Positions 16,648 through 27,200 of a stretch of 64,000 bases of DNA are shown in pieces. The stretch is from CAYNFR01 sp964396595 (GTDB lineage: Bacteria > Bacteroidota > Bacteroidia > Chitinophagales > Saprospiraceae), in assembly GCA_964396595.1 (NCBI GenBank), contig CAYNFR010000018.1, positions 1 to 64,000 of the forward strand, given 5' to 3'. How positions within the stretch are numbered: position 1 is the stretch's first letter; the number at the start of each line of letters is the position of its first letter. The translations under genes were made by a program, and so were the position numbers. Under the pieces are notes generated by a model, which had not been told where the DNA came from, did no database searches, and saw nothing but the letters and a program-made list of their open reading frames with translations.

Positions 16648-19143
16648 TTGAAGAACATACAAGGACTTGTCTTTTTAATTTTCCTTTGGACAGCGCCTCT
16701 AGTCAGTCAGCAGGTATTGATCGTGGGAACCGTGCTCGACAGTGTTACTCTTGAACCCATAGATCTTGCTACAGTTCACGTGGTAGGTACTGCCAGTTAT
16801 ACAGATACAGATCAGCGTGGCGAATTCAGATTGCGTGTCGCTAAGGGCGTGCGGGAAGTGGCAGTGATCCGGGTAGGCTATCAATCAACTAGAATCGATA
16901 TACCGGAAAGTCAAAACTACGTGCGTCTCGAAGTGCTCTTGGTATCGACTTTATCGGATGTGGATGTTACGGTATCTACTTCAAGGCTACAAGAGCGTAA
17001 CGAAATCAGAGAGAACACTGATGCACTCAAGTTACTGCCTACTGCCTCTGGTAATCTCGAAAGTGTCCTGCCCCATATTGCGCTGGGGGCACGTTCTGGC
17101 ACAGGCGGAGAGCTTAGCTCACAATACAATGTCAGGGGAGGTAATTATGACGAAAACCTAGTGTATGTCAATGATTTTGAAATTTTCAGACCACAGCTGA
17201 TCAGAAACAGCCAGCATGAAGGATTATCCTTCCCCAATATGGATTTGATAAGAGACCTGACATTCTCTTCCGGTGGTTATGCGGCACGGTATGGGGATAA
17301 GATGTCAAGTGTTTTAGATATACATTACAAGCGACCGGAGCGAATGGGGGGGAGTATCATGGCTAGCTTATTGGGCGTCTCCGCCCACCTCGAAGGCGCT
17401 AAAGTGCTCGGCAAATCCAATTACCAAAAATTGAGATATCTCCTCGGTGTTCGATATAAGACCAATCGGTATCTCCTCGGCACGCTGGATACAGAAGGAC
17501 AATACACACCCGATTTTACGGATATCCAGACCTATATCACCTATGATTTTAATAAGGAATGGCAACTGGCCTTAATGGCCAATTACAATTTATCCGACTT
17601 TATGTTTACACCGCTGAGGCGATCCACAGCATTAGGAACTTTCACTACAAGCTTAAACTTGAACTCTGTATTTCTGGGTCGTGAGTCAAATTCTTTCACA
17701 ACGGGTATGGTCGGCACCTCACTTACCTATATTCCACATAACGCAGCAAACCCGAGTTATTTTAAATTACTCGTATCCGGTTACCGAGGCAGAGAAATAG
17801 AGCATACAGATATCACCGGCCTTTATCGTTTAAGCCAGGTAGAAAGAGATCTTATGACCGGCGAGGATGTAGAATTGGGGGTATTGGGTATAGGTGCGCA
17901 GCAAGAATTTGTGCGTAACAGACTTTTTAACACTTTTATGAATATCGAGTTAAAAGGAGGTGTAGAATATGCAGGCGATAAGACCCATTTTGTGCAATGG
18001 GGCGTGAAGTTTCAACAAGAAGAATATGACGATCGCATCAATGAATGGAGTGTGATCGATTCTGCCGGATATTCATTGCCATTCAGTGAGACGGAGGTAT
18101 TAGTGGATGATGTGCTGAAATCTAGTTTTCAACTTATCAGCCAGAAAATAACGGCCTTTGTTCAGGACAATATCGATTGGACGACGTCCAATGGTGGTAA
18201 AGTATCCTTGAATCTTGGTGCTCGTCTAAGTTATTGGAGTGTAGGTAATGAATTGACATTTAGTCCACGTGCTCAGCTGTCTTGGTTGCCATCAGAAAAT
18301 GCGCGGACATCTTACAGAATTTCGGGTGGATGGTATCAGCAGACACCATTTTATCGTGAATTACGACGCCCTGATGGTTCGGTCAACGATAATCTCAGAA
18401 GTCAGCAATCAATTCATATTGTGGGGAGTATGTCTCACAGCTTTTTATGGAAGCAGATAGGTGGCAGACCTTTTAAATTTATAATGGAGGCTTATTATAA
18501 GGACTTGTCAAGACTTGTCAGTTATGATATTGATAATGTACGGATAAGATATGCCGGCGAAAATGATAGCCGTGGCTATGCGACAGGTCTTGACATGCGC
18601 CTTAACGGCGAATTTGTTAAGGGGGCAGAGTCATGGGTAAACGTTTCATGGCTGCGCACACGCGAGCGAATAGACGGTGTCAAACATCTTGCATATGATA
18701 AAGAATCTCGATCGTTTCAACAAGTGTCTGATGTGCCGAGACCGACAGATCAAGCATTCAATATTTCAATCTTCTTTCAAGACTATCTCCCGAGAAATGA
18801 GAACATCAAGGTCAGCTTAAATCTTGTTTATGGCACAGGCATAGCTTTCGGTTTACCGAAAGAAAACCAGATTATACGTAACAATTTTAGGTTTGCAGAT
18901 TACCGCAGGGTCGATATGGGTTTTTCGTGGCAATTATGGAATGAAAAAAATCGGAATAGAAAACCGAATCACATGCTGAGAAACTTCAATAATACCTGGT
19001 TGACACTTGAAGTATTTAACATAATGGGTGTCGAAAATGTATCCTCTAATACTTGGATTAAAACAATTGGTAATCAGTACTATGCTGTCCCGGACAAGCT
19101 GACATCGCGACGATTAAACTTAAGATTCAGATTAGAGTTTTAA
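16648..19143 (+). CDS. TonB-dependent outer membrane receptor
   Basis: An 831-residue outer membrane receptor. It has a signal peptide ending near VSQQ, a carboxypeptidase-regulatory-like beta domain (GTVLDSVTLEPIDLATV... to VLLVSTL, residues about 25-105), a plug domain (SVLPHIALGARSGTGGELSSQYNVRGGNYDENLVYVNDFE), and a 22-strand barrel region ending in an aromatic C-terminus (LRFRLEF). The start codon is TTG at 16648, ten bases after rpe; there is no ATG close by that would keep the signal peptide. Family members import iron chelates, vitamins or oligomers using TonB-ExbBD. No SusD partner is adjacent, so it is a lone receptor of unknown substrate. Confidence 0.88.
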   Translation: MKNIQGLVFLIFLWTAPLVSQQVLIVGTVLDSVTLEPIDLATVHVVGTASYTDTDQRGEFRLRVAKGVREVAVIRVGYQSTRIDIPESQNYVRLEVLLVSTLSDVDVTVSTSRLQERNEIRENTDALKLLPTASGNLESVLPHIALGARSGTGGELSSQYNVRGGNYDENLVYVNDFEIFRPQLIRNSQHEGLSFPNMDLIRDLTFSSGGYAARYGDKMSSVLDIHYKRPERMGGSIMASLLGVSAHLEGAKVLGKSNYQKLRYLLGVRYKTNRYLLGTLDTEGQYTPDFTDIQTYITYDFNKEWQLALMANYNLSDFMFTPLRRSTALGTFTTSLNLNSVFLGRESNSFTTGMVGTSLTYIPHNAANPSYFKLLVSGYRGREIEHTDITGLYRLSQVERDLMTGEDVELGVLGIGAQQEFVRNRLFNTFMNIELKGGVEYAGDKTHFVQWGVKFQQEEYDDRINEWSVIDSAGYSLPFSETEVLVDDVLKSSFQLISQKITAFVQDNIDWTTSNGGKVSLNLGARLSYWSVGNELTFSPRAQLSWLPSENARTSYRISGGWYQQTPFYRELRRPDGSVNDNLRSQQSIHIVGSMSHSFLWKQIGGRPFKFIMEAYYKDLSRLVSYDIDNVRIRYAGENDSRGYATGLDMRLNGEFVKGAESWVNVSWLRTRERIDGVKHLAYDKESRSFQQVSDVPRPTDQAFNISIFFQDYLPRNENIKVSLNLVYGTGIAFGLPKENQIIRNNFRFADYRRVDMGFSWQLWNEKNRNRKPNHMLRNFNNTWLTLEVFNIMGVENVSSNTWIKTIGNQYYAVPDKLTSRRLNLRFRLEF

Positions 19144-19189
19144 GTAATATATTTGTCTTGATATAGTGGATCGACGATATTTTATAACA

Positions 19190-21415
19190 ATGATGCGTAC
19201 ATACTTTTCCGCGCTCCTACTCTTTTCTTGTATAGCTACTTCAGTACTCGGGCAGGAAAAAACGATTTTCAGAGAATGGAATGAAGTTCTTCTGGAGGCC
19301 ATCCGTAACGATTTTGCGCGCCCTACGGTTCATGCCAGGAATCTTTTTCATGCATCATCCTTAATGTATGATACTTATGCGCTGTTTGACGAGGATCTCG
19401 AGACACTTTACTTCGGAAAAGATTTTGACGGCAATGCGATTATATTTGATAGCAGTGCGATTGTATTTCCTCAGGACATAGAACAGCGTGACTCGATTAT
19501 TACAGTCATTGTTTCCTATGCGATGGCACGTTTTCTTGAGCACAGATTTGAGTTGTCCCCCGGATTAAGGCGGGTAGATTCTCTGTCGAGAAATCTGATG
19601 CAGAAATACGGACTGAATATTGATTTTTTCAGTGTGAATTATGCGGAGGGTAACTATGCGGCTCTAGGTAATTATATGGCAGCAGAACTGCTGAGACATG
19701 CGCGAATTGATGGCAGCAACGAGCGGGCCAATTATCGCAATATTGTCTATCGTCCTTTCAATAATCCGCTGAATGTTCAATCTTATGGTAGTACCGGTGT
19801 TATAGATCCTAACCGGTGGCAAGAGCTTACACTGACGACCTTCATCGATCAGGCCGGCAACGTGATTCCGGGCAGCACCCAACCATTCTTAGGTGCGGAA
19901 TGGGGGAGAGTGACGCCATTTGCCATGGGTGAGGAAGCATTGACAAAGAGGAGGCGCGACAGCCTAAATTATGATTGGTGGATTTATCATGATCCGGGAC
20001 CACCACCATATATTACGCCCGAAGGGGACGGAGGGACTGAGGCGTTTAGAAATACATTTTTAACCACGCTGTTGTGGTCAGCACAGATGGATCCAAGAGA
20101 TACCTTGCGATGGGATATCTCTCCTGCAGGAATGGGCAATACACCTATCGACTTATATCCCGATGATTTTAATGACTACAATAGTTTTTATAATTTAATC
20201 GAAGGTCGTCATTCGGAATTGATGCGCACCATTAATCCTATTACCGGACGAGCTTATGAACCAAATTTTGTCAAACGTGGAGATTATACTCGTGTTATTG
20301 CGGAATATTGGGCCGATGGCCCTAATAGTGAGACACCTCCAGGACATTGGTTTGTTATCTTAAATCAAGTGATGGATCATCCCTTATTTGTGCCAAAATG
20401 GTATGGCGAAGGCGAGAGCCTCTCGCAGCTCGAATATGAAGCGCGGGCGTATTTAACTTTGGGAGGCGCTGTGCATGATGCAGCGATAAGTATATGGTCT
20501 ATAAAGGGTTATTACGATTATACTCGGCCAGTAATGGCGATAAGGTATATGGGTAGTCGCGGACAATGTACAGATCCTAGCTTGCCAAACTATCATGTGC
20601 ATGGGCTTCCACTTATCCCGGGATACATAGAAGTCATACAGCCAGGTGATCCTCTGGTGGGAACGAGAGGAGAGAGATTAGGCCAAATAAAAGTCAGGAC
20701 ATGGCGTGGTCATAATTTTGTCGCTGATCCAACGGTTGATATAGCGGGTGTGGGGTGGATTCCGGTAGGGGAATGGTGGCCATATCAACTTATTTCATTT
20801 GTGACGCCGCCATTCGCAGGATATCCTAGTGGACACAGTGGCTTTAGTAGGGCGGCAGCAGAAGTCTTAACGGCGATGACAGGAGATGAATATTTTCCGG
20901 GCGGAATTGGTGAGTTTAGGTTTAAAAAGTATGATTATTTGGAGTTTGAAGCAGGCCCTAGCGAAGATATTACACTTCAGTATGCGACGTATCGCGATGC
21001 GAGTGACCATACTAGCTTGTCTCGTATATGGGGTGGTATTCACCCTCCGGTTGATGATCTTGTCTCGAGATTGATAGGGATTAAAGTGGCTGAATCGACT
21101 CTTAAAAAGGTTAATTCACTCTTTAATTTTGTATCAGTCTCCACAGAAGAATTTATAGGCAATTCGCAAGAGCGACTTTTCATCTTTCCCAATCCGGCCT
21201 CCCCAAGTGATGAGTTGACAGTGCGGATGGATGGCTTGTCATCAAGAGCTTTCATAGAAATATATAGTCCTAATGGCGCAAGAATACATGCCAGGGAAGT
21301 ATCGACCACAGACGACCATAGAATGTCATTAGCGGGATATGCACATGGATTGCATCTCGTTATACTTACAAGCGGGGTTACACGAAGGCTTGAGAAGCTT
21401 TTGATTACGCGGTAG
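19190..21415 (+). CDS. Vanadium-haloperoxidase/PAP2-like protein with T9SS tail
   Basis: About 741 residues. After a signal peptide (MMRTYFSALLLFSCIATSVLGQ) the body carries FARPTVHARNLFH near the start and, near the middle and end, the three acid-phosphatase/vanadium-haloperoxidase motifs: YTRPVMAIRY (RP), YPSGHSGFSRA (PSGH with catalytic His), and a DHTSLSRIWGGIHPPVDD (SR then His and Asp). The end is a type A T9SS sorting domain (FIFPNPASPSDEL onward). It is therefore an exported enzyme, either a vanadate-dependent haloperoxidase or a phosphatase; the sequence does not decide which. ATG 19190 begins the signal; a GTG at 19166 would prepend eight polar residues. It follows the TonB receptor by 46 bp. 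Confidence 0.82.
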   Translation: MMRTYFSALLLFSCIATSVLGQEKTIFREWNEVLLEAIRNDFARPTVHARNLFHASSLMYDTYALFDEDLETLYFGKDFDGNAIIFDSSAIVFPQDIEQRDSIITVIVSYAMARFLEHRFELSPGLRRVDSLSRNLMQKYGLNIDFFSVNYAEGNYAALGNYMAAELLRHARIDGSNERANYRNIVYRPFNNPLNVQSYGSTGVIDPNRWQELTLTTFIDQAGNVIPGSTQPFLGAEWGRVTPFAMGEEALTKRRRDSLNYDWWIYHDPGPPPYITPEGDGGTEAFRNTFLTTLLWSAQMDPRDTLRWDISPAGMGNTPIDLYPDDFNDYNSFYNLIEGRHSELMRTINPITGRAYEPNFVKRGDYTRVIAEYWADGPNSETPPGHWFVILNQVMDHPLFVPKWYGEGESLSQLEYEARAYLTLGGAVHDAAISIWSIKGYYDYTRPVMAIRYMGSRGQCTDPSLPNYHVHGLPLIPGYIEVIQPGDPLVGTRGERLGQIKVRTWRGHNFVADPTVDIAGVGWIPVGEWWPYQLISFVTPPFAGYPSGHSGFSRAAAEVLTAMTGDEYFPGGIGEFRFKKYDYLEFEAGPSEDITLQYATYRDASDHTSLSRIWGGIHPPVDDLVSRLIGIKVAESTLKKVNSLFNFVSVSTEEFIGNSQERLFIFPNPASPSDELTVRMDGLSSRAFIEIYSPNGARIHAREVSTTDDHRMSLAGYAHGLHLVILTSGVTRRLEKLLITR

Positions 21416-21694
21416 AAGATAGCCGGTGTAAGTCTGGTAATCGGTTCAGTAGCCCTTCATCTATCCGCGGAGATATATCCATTTCAGCATTCATTAGCAA
21501 ATTCGGCAAGCATTTTGATTCGCGCAGTTAGCGCCGGCTGACCCAGAAATTATTCAGTATAAATGAACTGTTTCATGCCTCAACTACGCCGAAGATATAT
21601 CTGACGCTATAATATGTGACTGGATTCCATTGGAACATGAGCTGATTTAATCTGCTAACAATGACCCAATTCTTAAACCAAATAATGTAGTTGG

Positions 21695-22507
21695 TTACAC
21701 CTTAAACCCCTCAAGAGCAGCTGCATTAATCCCCATGGATGAAAATCCGCCATCGTGGAAGAGATTCTGCATGGTCACCATTCTCGTTAAATCAGAGAAT
21801 AAAGTGATGCAATAGTTAGCGCAATCAAGGGCTCCAGCATTGCCTAGTGGTGACATCCTGTCGGCAAAATCAAAGAAACTATCAAATCCTTTGACACCGC
21901 TTCCGGCTGTGGTCATGGTAGGAGATTGAGAGACTGTATTCACTCTGACCTTGTTCTTAGCGCCAAAATGGTATCCGAAGCTTCTAGCAAAGGATTCAAG
22001 AAGTGCTTTAGATTCAGCCATTTCATTGTAATCCGGGAAAGTTCTTTGTGCGGCCATATAGCTAAGGGCTACGATACTACCCCATTCATTTATGATATCT
22101 TTATTGTAAGCCAGCTGCATCAAGCGATGAAAAGATATAGCAGAAATGTCAAAAGTCTTCAGCATCCATTCATGATTCAGATCAGTGTATGGACGATTTT
22201 TACGAACATTGAGTGACATCCCTATAGAGTGCAGTATGAAGTCAATCTTACCACCGAAATGTTCGACGCTTTTTTCAAGCAGATTGTCCAAATCATCCAT
22301 CGACGTAGCATCACATGGGATGACCGGTGCATTCAATTTTTCTGCCAGCTCATTGATTTTACCAAACCGAAGCGCAACGGGTGCATTGGTAAGGACGATC
22401 TGAGCCCCTTCTTCGCAAGCCCGCTCAGCTACTGCCCAAGCTATCGATTTTTCATCTAGTGCTCCGAATATGATTCCCTTCTTTCCTTTTAAAAGTTGAT
22501 TTGCCAT
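21695..22507 (-). CDS. fabI: Enoyl-[acyl-carrier-protein] reductase (NADH)
   Basis: Final reductive step of each fatty acid elongation cycle. The 270-residue SDR protein has the FabI pattern: GIIFGALDEKSIAWAVA at the cofactor site, HSIGM, and catalytic Tyr150, Tyr160 and Lys167 (Y-x9-Y-x6-K, the spacing of E. coli FabI). The substrate loop TAGSGVKGF is present. It lies 30 bp after lysS on the same strand and is likely in one transcript with it. Confidence 0.95.
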   Translation of the reverse strand: MANQLLKGKKGIIFGALDEKSIAWAVAERACEEGAQIVLTNAPVALRFGKINELAEKLNAPVIPCDATSMDDLDNLLEKSVEHFGGKIDFILHSIGMSLNVRKNRPYTDLNHEWMLKTFDISAISFHRLMQLAYNKDIINEWGSIVALSYMAAQRTFPDYNEMAESKALLESFARSFGYHFGAKNKVRVNTVSQSPTMTTAGSGVKGFDSFFDFADRMSPLGNAGALDCANYCITLFSDLTRMVTMQNLFHDGGFSSMGINAAALEGFKV

Positions 22508-22537
22508 AGGTGATTTTTTAACTAATATGCTACAATT

Positions 22538-24052
22538 TTATTTTTTCGCATCAGGACGCATCTGCGGAAAAAGCAGTACATCCTGAATGCTTCTCTGATT
22601 AGTCATGATCATACACAGACGATCCATACCGATACCGACACCCGCCGTGGGGGGCATTCCGTATTCGAGTGCTCTTAGAAAATCCTCATCAAGTATCATG
22701 GCCTCTGTGTCGCCCCGCTTGCCAAGTTCGAGTTGTGCTTCGAAGCGTTCACGTTGATCAATCGGGTCATTCAACTCTGAGAAGGCATTGGCGATTTCTT
22801 TGCCATTGCAGATCGCTTCAAACCGCTCAACCAGACCTTCTTTGTCACGATGTTTTTTGGCCAGGGGGGACATTTCTACGGGATAGTCGGTGATGAACGT
22901 CGGTTGGATAAGATGTGGTTCGCATTTCTCACCGAATATCTCGTCGATTATCTTGCCACGTGCCATTGTAGGATCCAGACCGACACCGATATCCTTGGCC
23001 ACTTTTCTGAGTTCTTCTTCATGCATCTCGCTGATGTCCACACCGGTGAATTCTTTTATCGCGCCATACATGGTATATCGCTTCCATGGACGTTTAAAAT
23101 CGATAATATGCTCTCCTGCCTTGAGCGCTGTCGTGCCGTGCAAGGCCAGGGCTACTTTTTCGATCATTTCTTCTACAAGATCCATCATCCATAGGTAATC
23201 CTTGTACGCTACATAGAGCTCTATCTGCGTAAATTCAGGGTTGTGAAAACGGCTCATGCCTTCATTCCTAAAATCCTTGGAGAATTCATACACACCGTCA
23301 TAACCACCTACGATGAGTCTTTTAAGATACAATTCGTTAGCAATACGCATATATAGCGTCATGTCTAAGGCATTGTGATGCGTCTTAAAAGGACGTGCTG
23401 CGGCACCACCATAAATGGGTTGCAGAATGGGTGTTTCTACTTCCAAATACCCTTTTTTATCTAAGAAGTCTCTGATGGTATTGTACATCAATGCGCGCAT
23501 ACGGAACACTTCGCGCACGTGCGGATTTACAACAAGATCAGCATACCGTTGCCTGTAGCGGAATTCTGGATCAACCACAGCGTCGTAAACTTTACCCTCA
23601 GCGTCCGTCTTGACGATCGGAATCGGTTTAAGCGACTTGCTGAGCAATTTCAGTTCCCTAACATGAAGTGTAATCTCACCTAGCTGAGTGGTGAATATGT
23701 ATCCACGCACACCGATAAAATCTCCTATGTCGAGTAGTTTTTTAAACACTTCATTGTATAAGGTTTTATCCTCTCCCGGACATATTTCGTCTCGATTGAA
23801 GTAGAGCTGAATGCGGCCTTCACTGTCCTGAATCTCCGCGAAGGATGCCTTGCCCATAATCCGCTTCTGCATCAACCTCCCTGCGAGCGAAATATCTTGG
23901 TAAGATGAGGCGTTTGATTCGGTATAGGTGTTTTTAATCTGCTGAGAATGTCCATTGACCTGATATAACTCGCTGGGGTACGGGTCAATACATAGCTCTC
24001 TTAATTTCTGAAGATTCTGTCGGCGTATAATCTCTTGCTCGCTCAGCTGCAT
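22538..24052 (-). CDS. lysS: Lysyl-tRNA synthetase, class II
   Basis: About 504 residues. An N-terminal OB-fold anticodon domain (LAGRLMQKRIMGKASFAEI) is followed by the class II catalytic core: motif 2 FRNEGMSRFHNPEFTQIE and motif 3 GVGIGMDRL, with TLYMRIANELYLKRL between. It charges tRNA-Lys. The ATG at 24052 gives the usual N-terminus (MQLSEQEIIRRQNLQKL); an upstream ATG (24076) would add eight residues and overlap the predicted -7 box. fabI follows closely. Confidence 0.96.
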   Translation of the reverse strand: MQLSEQEIIRRQNLQKLRELCIDPYPSELYQVNGHSQQIKNTYTESNASSYQDISLAGRLMQKRIMGKASFAEIQDSEGRIQLYFNRDEICPGEDKTLYNEVFKKLLDIGDFIGVRGYIFTTQLGEITLHVRELKLLSKSLKPIPIVKTDAEGKVYDAVVDPEFRYRQRYADLVVNPHVREVFRMRALMYNTIRDFLDKKGYLEVETPILQPIYGGAAARPFKTHHNALDMTLYMRIANELYLKRLIVGGYDGVYEFSKDFRNEGMSRFHNPEFTQIELYVAYKDYLWMMDLVEEMIEKVALALHGTTALKAGEHIIDFKRPWKRYTMYGAIKEFTGVDISEMHEEELRKVAKDIGVGLDPTMARGKIIDEIFGEKCEPHLIQPTFITDYPVEMSPLAKKHRDKEGLVERFEAICNGKEIANAFSELNDPIDQRERFEAQLELGKRGDTEAMILDEDFLRALEYGMPPTAGVGIGMDRLCMIMTNQRSIQDVLLFPQMRPDAKK

Positions 24053-24073
24053 GTCTGTCTTATTGTGCGGGTG

Positions 24074-24081
24074 CAAAAGTA
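24074..24081 (-). promoter_or_regulatory. -7 element (TACTTTTG) of lysS
   Basis: On the minus strand TACTTTTG fits TAnnTTTG. The start point would be near 24068, 16 bases before the chosen lysS ATG. No clear -33 element is visible. Confidence 0.5.
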
Positions 24082-24202
24082 CGGCGTTTAGGCTCTTACA
24101 GATAATTAATAGGGGGAAATAAAAATCATATTATAAAATGTTATAATGTGATTGATAAAGTTTACTATCTTCGACCTCAATTAAATAACCTAAGCACGCG
24201 TA

Positions 24203-27200
24203 ATGAAGGTTAAATACACATTTATACTGCTTTCTCTTTTGTTTAGCACTGTTATCACTGCTCAATGGCAAGAAGTTCATCGGATCAGTTGGTCGGATTA
24301 TGCAGATGGTATAAGATTAGGTAATACCGCGAGCGGAGCAATTTGGTTCGCAGATAATGATAATGATGGGAATAAAGATGGTACCGGTTTTTTTGGGCCG
24401 CGAGCTGGTGTGTTTGTGTGGGAAGACTGGGAGGGGAGAACGGCCTGTCCATGTGTGCCGATGGGACCTAATAATTGCGGAGCTAATGATAACAACTTTG
24501 CTGCGAACTTCAATATTGTAGGTCAGTATTGTCGGGTGAGGGTCAGTTTTACGGTGAGAGCAGTAGGGATGCTTGAGTGCGGAAATAGTGGCCCTGACGG
24601 AGGGTATTCACCCGGTATTTGTCCTACTACACTAGGTGCCGACTGGGCAGGTGCTGATTTTATGCAGATTAACATCGTGGATGCTGATGGAGGAAATTTT
24701 ACACGAAATATTTGTGGTTCGATCAATACCGGCGTGGTAACGACTGAATTTCCTGTAATAGATGGGTTCTCGACTGTTAGCCTGAATATTGTTGCCGGTA
24801 CACAAGAAGTGGATGAGCGCTACGAGATAACCGACGTAATTGTCGAAGCATTGCGAACGAATATACCACTTAATCTTAACGCCAATCTGATCTCCGGGTC
24901 GAACAATGCCCAATGCTTGAATAGCGGTAGGCCTTTAACATTTAGTTCGGTAGTTACTAACCCAGCCTTTACTTATCTATGGACAGGGCCTAATGGGTTT
25001 ACTTCTAATCAAGCAAGACCTCAAATCAACAGCTACACCTCTTCGGCTCAAGGAACTTATAATGTCAGTGTTACTGACGCTAATGGATGCACCATTTCAG
25101 ATCAAGTAACGATCAGTTTGTTACTTGATAGCGACGATCTGTGCTCCTTGACACCGGTATTTGTTTATGACCAATCACCGGCCAACTCAATTCTCTGTAG
25201 TAATCAGATTTTACCTGATACATCGCTTAATGGCATCAGGGGCACATGGTCTCCGGGTAATGTACTGGCCTTGTATGCCGGGCAGACGCGGACATTTACG
25301 TTTACGCCGATTAATCCAGCGATAGCTCCATACAATGTTGTTCTGCAGATTGATGATGTCGGACGACTTAGTCGGATCGGTGTTCAACCTACCAGTACAC
25401 CTACTTTTTGTAATGCTGACCCGACAAGCGTAAATTTGATATCGTTATACCAGCTAGACACATCCCTTTTGTTAAGGGTTAACGGTGCTAATCAACTCTT
25501 CGATTTTGTTCCTTCGAATGAATTCTTGAACAACTACATTTCTCAGTTCTCTAGTTTTAGTTTTTTGGGCATTCCAGCGGGTATGTATACTTTTTTTGTG
25601 GAAGGTGTTTCAGAGTGTGGAGAAGCCAATACAGCAGATTTTAGTTTCTTGATAATTGCGGCAGGAAACCCGACTCGAATAGATACTACTGTTTGTAGTG
25701 GTAATCTGCCATTCCTTTTCGGTGGATTTGAGTTTTATGGAGATTCCACGATTCTTGGGTCAAGTGGAGGAGCTTGTGATACGATATTAACGCTCAGACT
25801 TCGTACCACTGGACCACGTACAGCTCCGGGATTTCCATTAGGAACGCAAAGTCCGAATTGTAGGGCGCGTCAATGGGCGTATCTTTATGACTCGTTAAAT
25901 GCTCAAGGAACACGTGGATTGATAGCTCTTGATCAAGCTAACAATCCAGTCAATCCTAATTATGTGGCTGTGTTTACGGATGATTATATTGGTCCTTATG
26001 TTCTTCCATGGACAAGCGCCTCAAATGGATGTGACTCGATAGTCACCCTTCGAATTTCTTTTCAAGGGGGAGGGCTTACCACAAGGGATATCATTGATCT
26101 ATGTTCTAATCGTGATACCACTGTACTCTTTGGGGGCAATCCTTTTAGACTTAGTGCTGCCACCCCCATTATTTATGTTACCAATCAAATTGGTCAAGGG
26201 TCATGTGACCTGCATATTATTGAAGCAAATTTAATACAGATAATAGAGGATACAATAATTCACGGTCCGCTATGCGCAGATGAAACCTTTACCCTTGGCG
26301 GTGAGGTCTTTTCAATTTCTCGACCATCAGGTCGTATTTTTGGCACCCTTGGCGCTAATGGTTGCGAATCTTCGACCTATGTTGAAGTTGAATTTATAAA
26401 TACGAGGGTAGAGGAGCAATCTGCTCGCTTATGTCCGGGTCAGGCATATACTGTCGGCTCGAATGTCTTTAGAAACGAGAGTTTTACCGATTCTATCATT
26501 GTGCTCAGGAGACAAGCGAGTACCGGGTGTGATAGTCTTGTAAGATTGACACTTGATGTATTGTTCCCTCGGACAATCAATTTTGATACTACTATATGTA
26601 GAAATGCGTCAATTGATTTTCTCGGGGTAACATACGATATAAATAACCCTAGTGGATTCTCAAGATTGGCATCGCCATCGTTGGGTTGTGATTCTATTGT
26701 TTATCAAGTTAATGTTAGTTTTTTTCAAGAGGCATTTACAGTTAATCCACCTCCTATCTGCGAAGGTGATAGTTACTCTTTTGGTAACCAGATATTGACA
26801 ACATCCGACACCTATACTGAGTCGTTTACTTCACTTGTGACTGGGTGTGATAGTGTTGTCACGCTTAATCTTGTTGTGATTCCTACTTCTCAATCACCGG
26901 TTACTGTGGAATTCTGTAGTGGTTCAAGTTACACCATTGGAAGTCAAACTTTTAACGCCCCGGGTGATTATGACGTGAACCTTACATCAGAAGTAACGGG
27001 CTGTGATAGTATTGTTAATTTAACTTTGGTCGAAAGAGCCATACTGACTACTGATATAACTGAAGTTTTGTGCATTGGCGAGTCATATTTATTCGGAGGT
27101 TTAGAGAGAACGACAGCAGATGTATATGTTGAAAATTTGACATCAGCAAGCACGGGTTGTGACAGTGTTGTCACCTTGAATTTGTCATTTTATGATGAAA

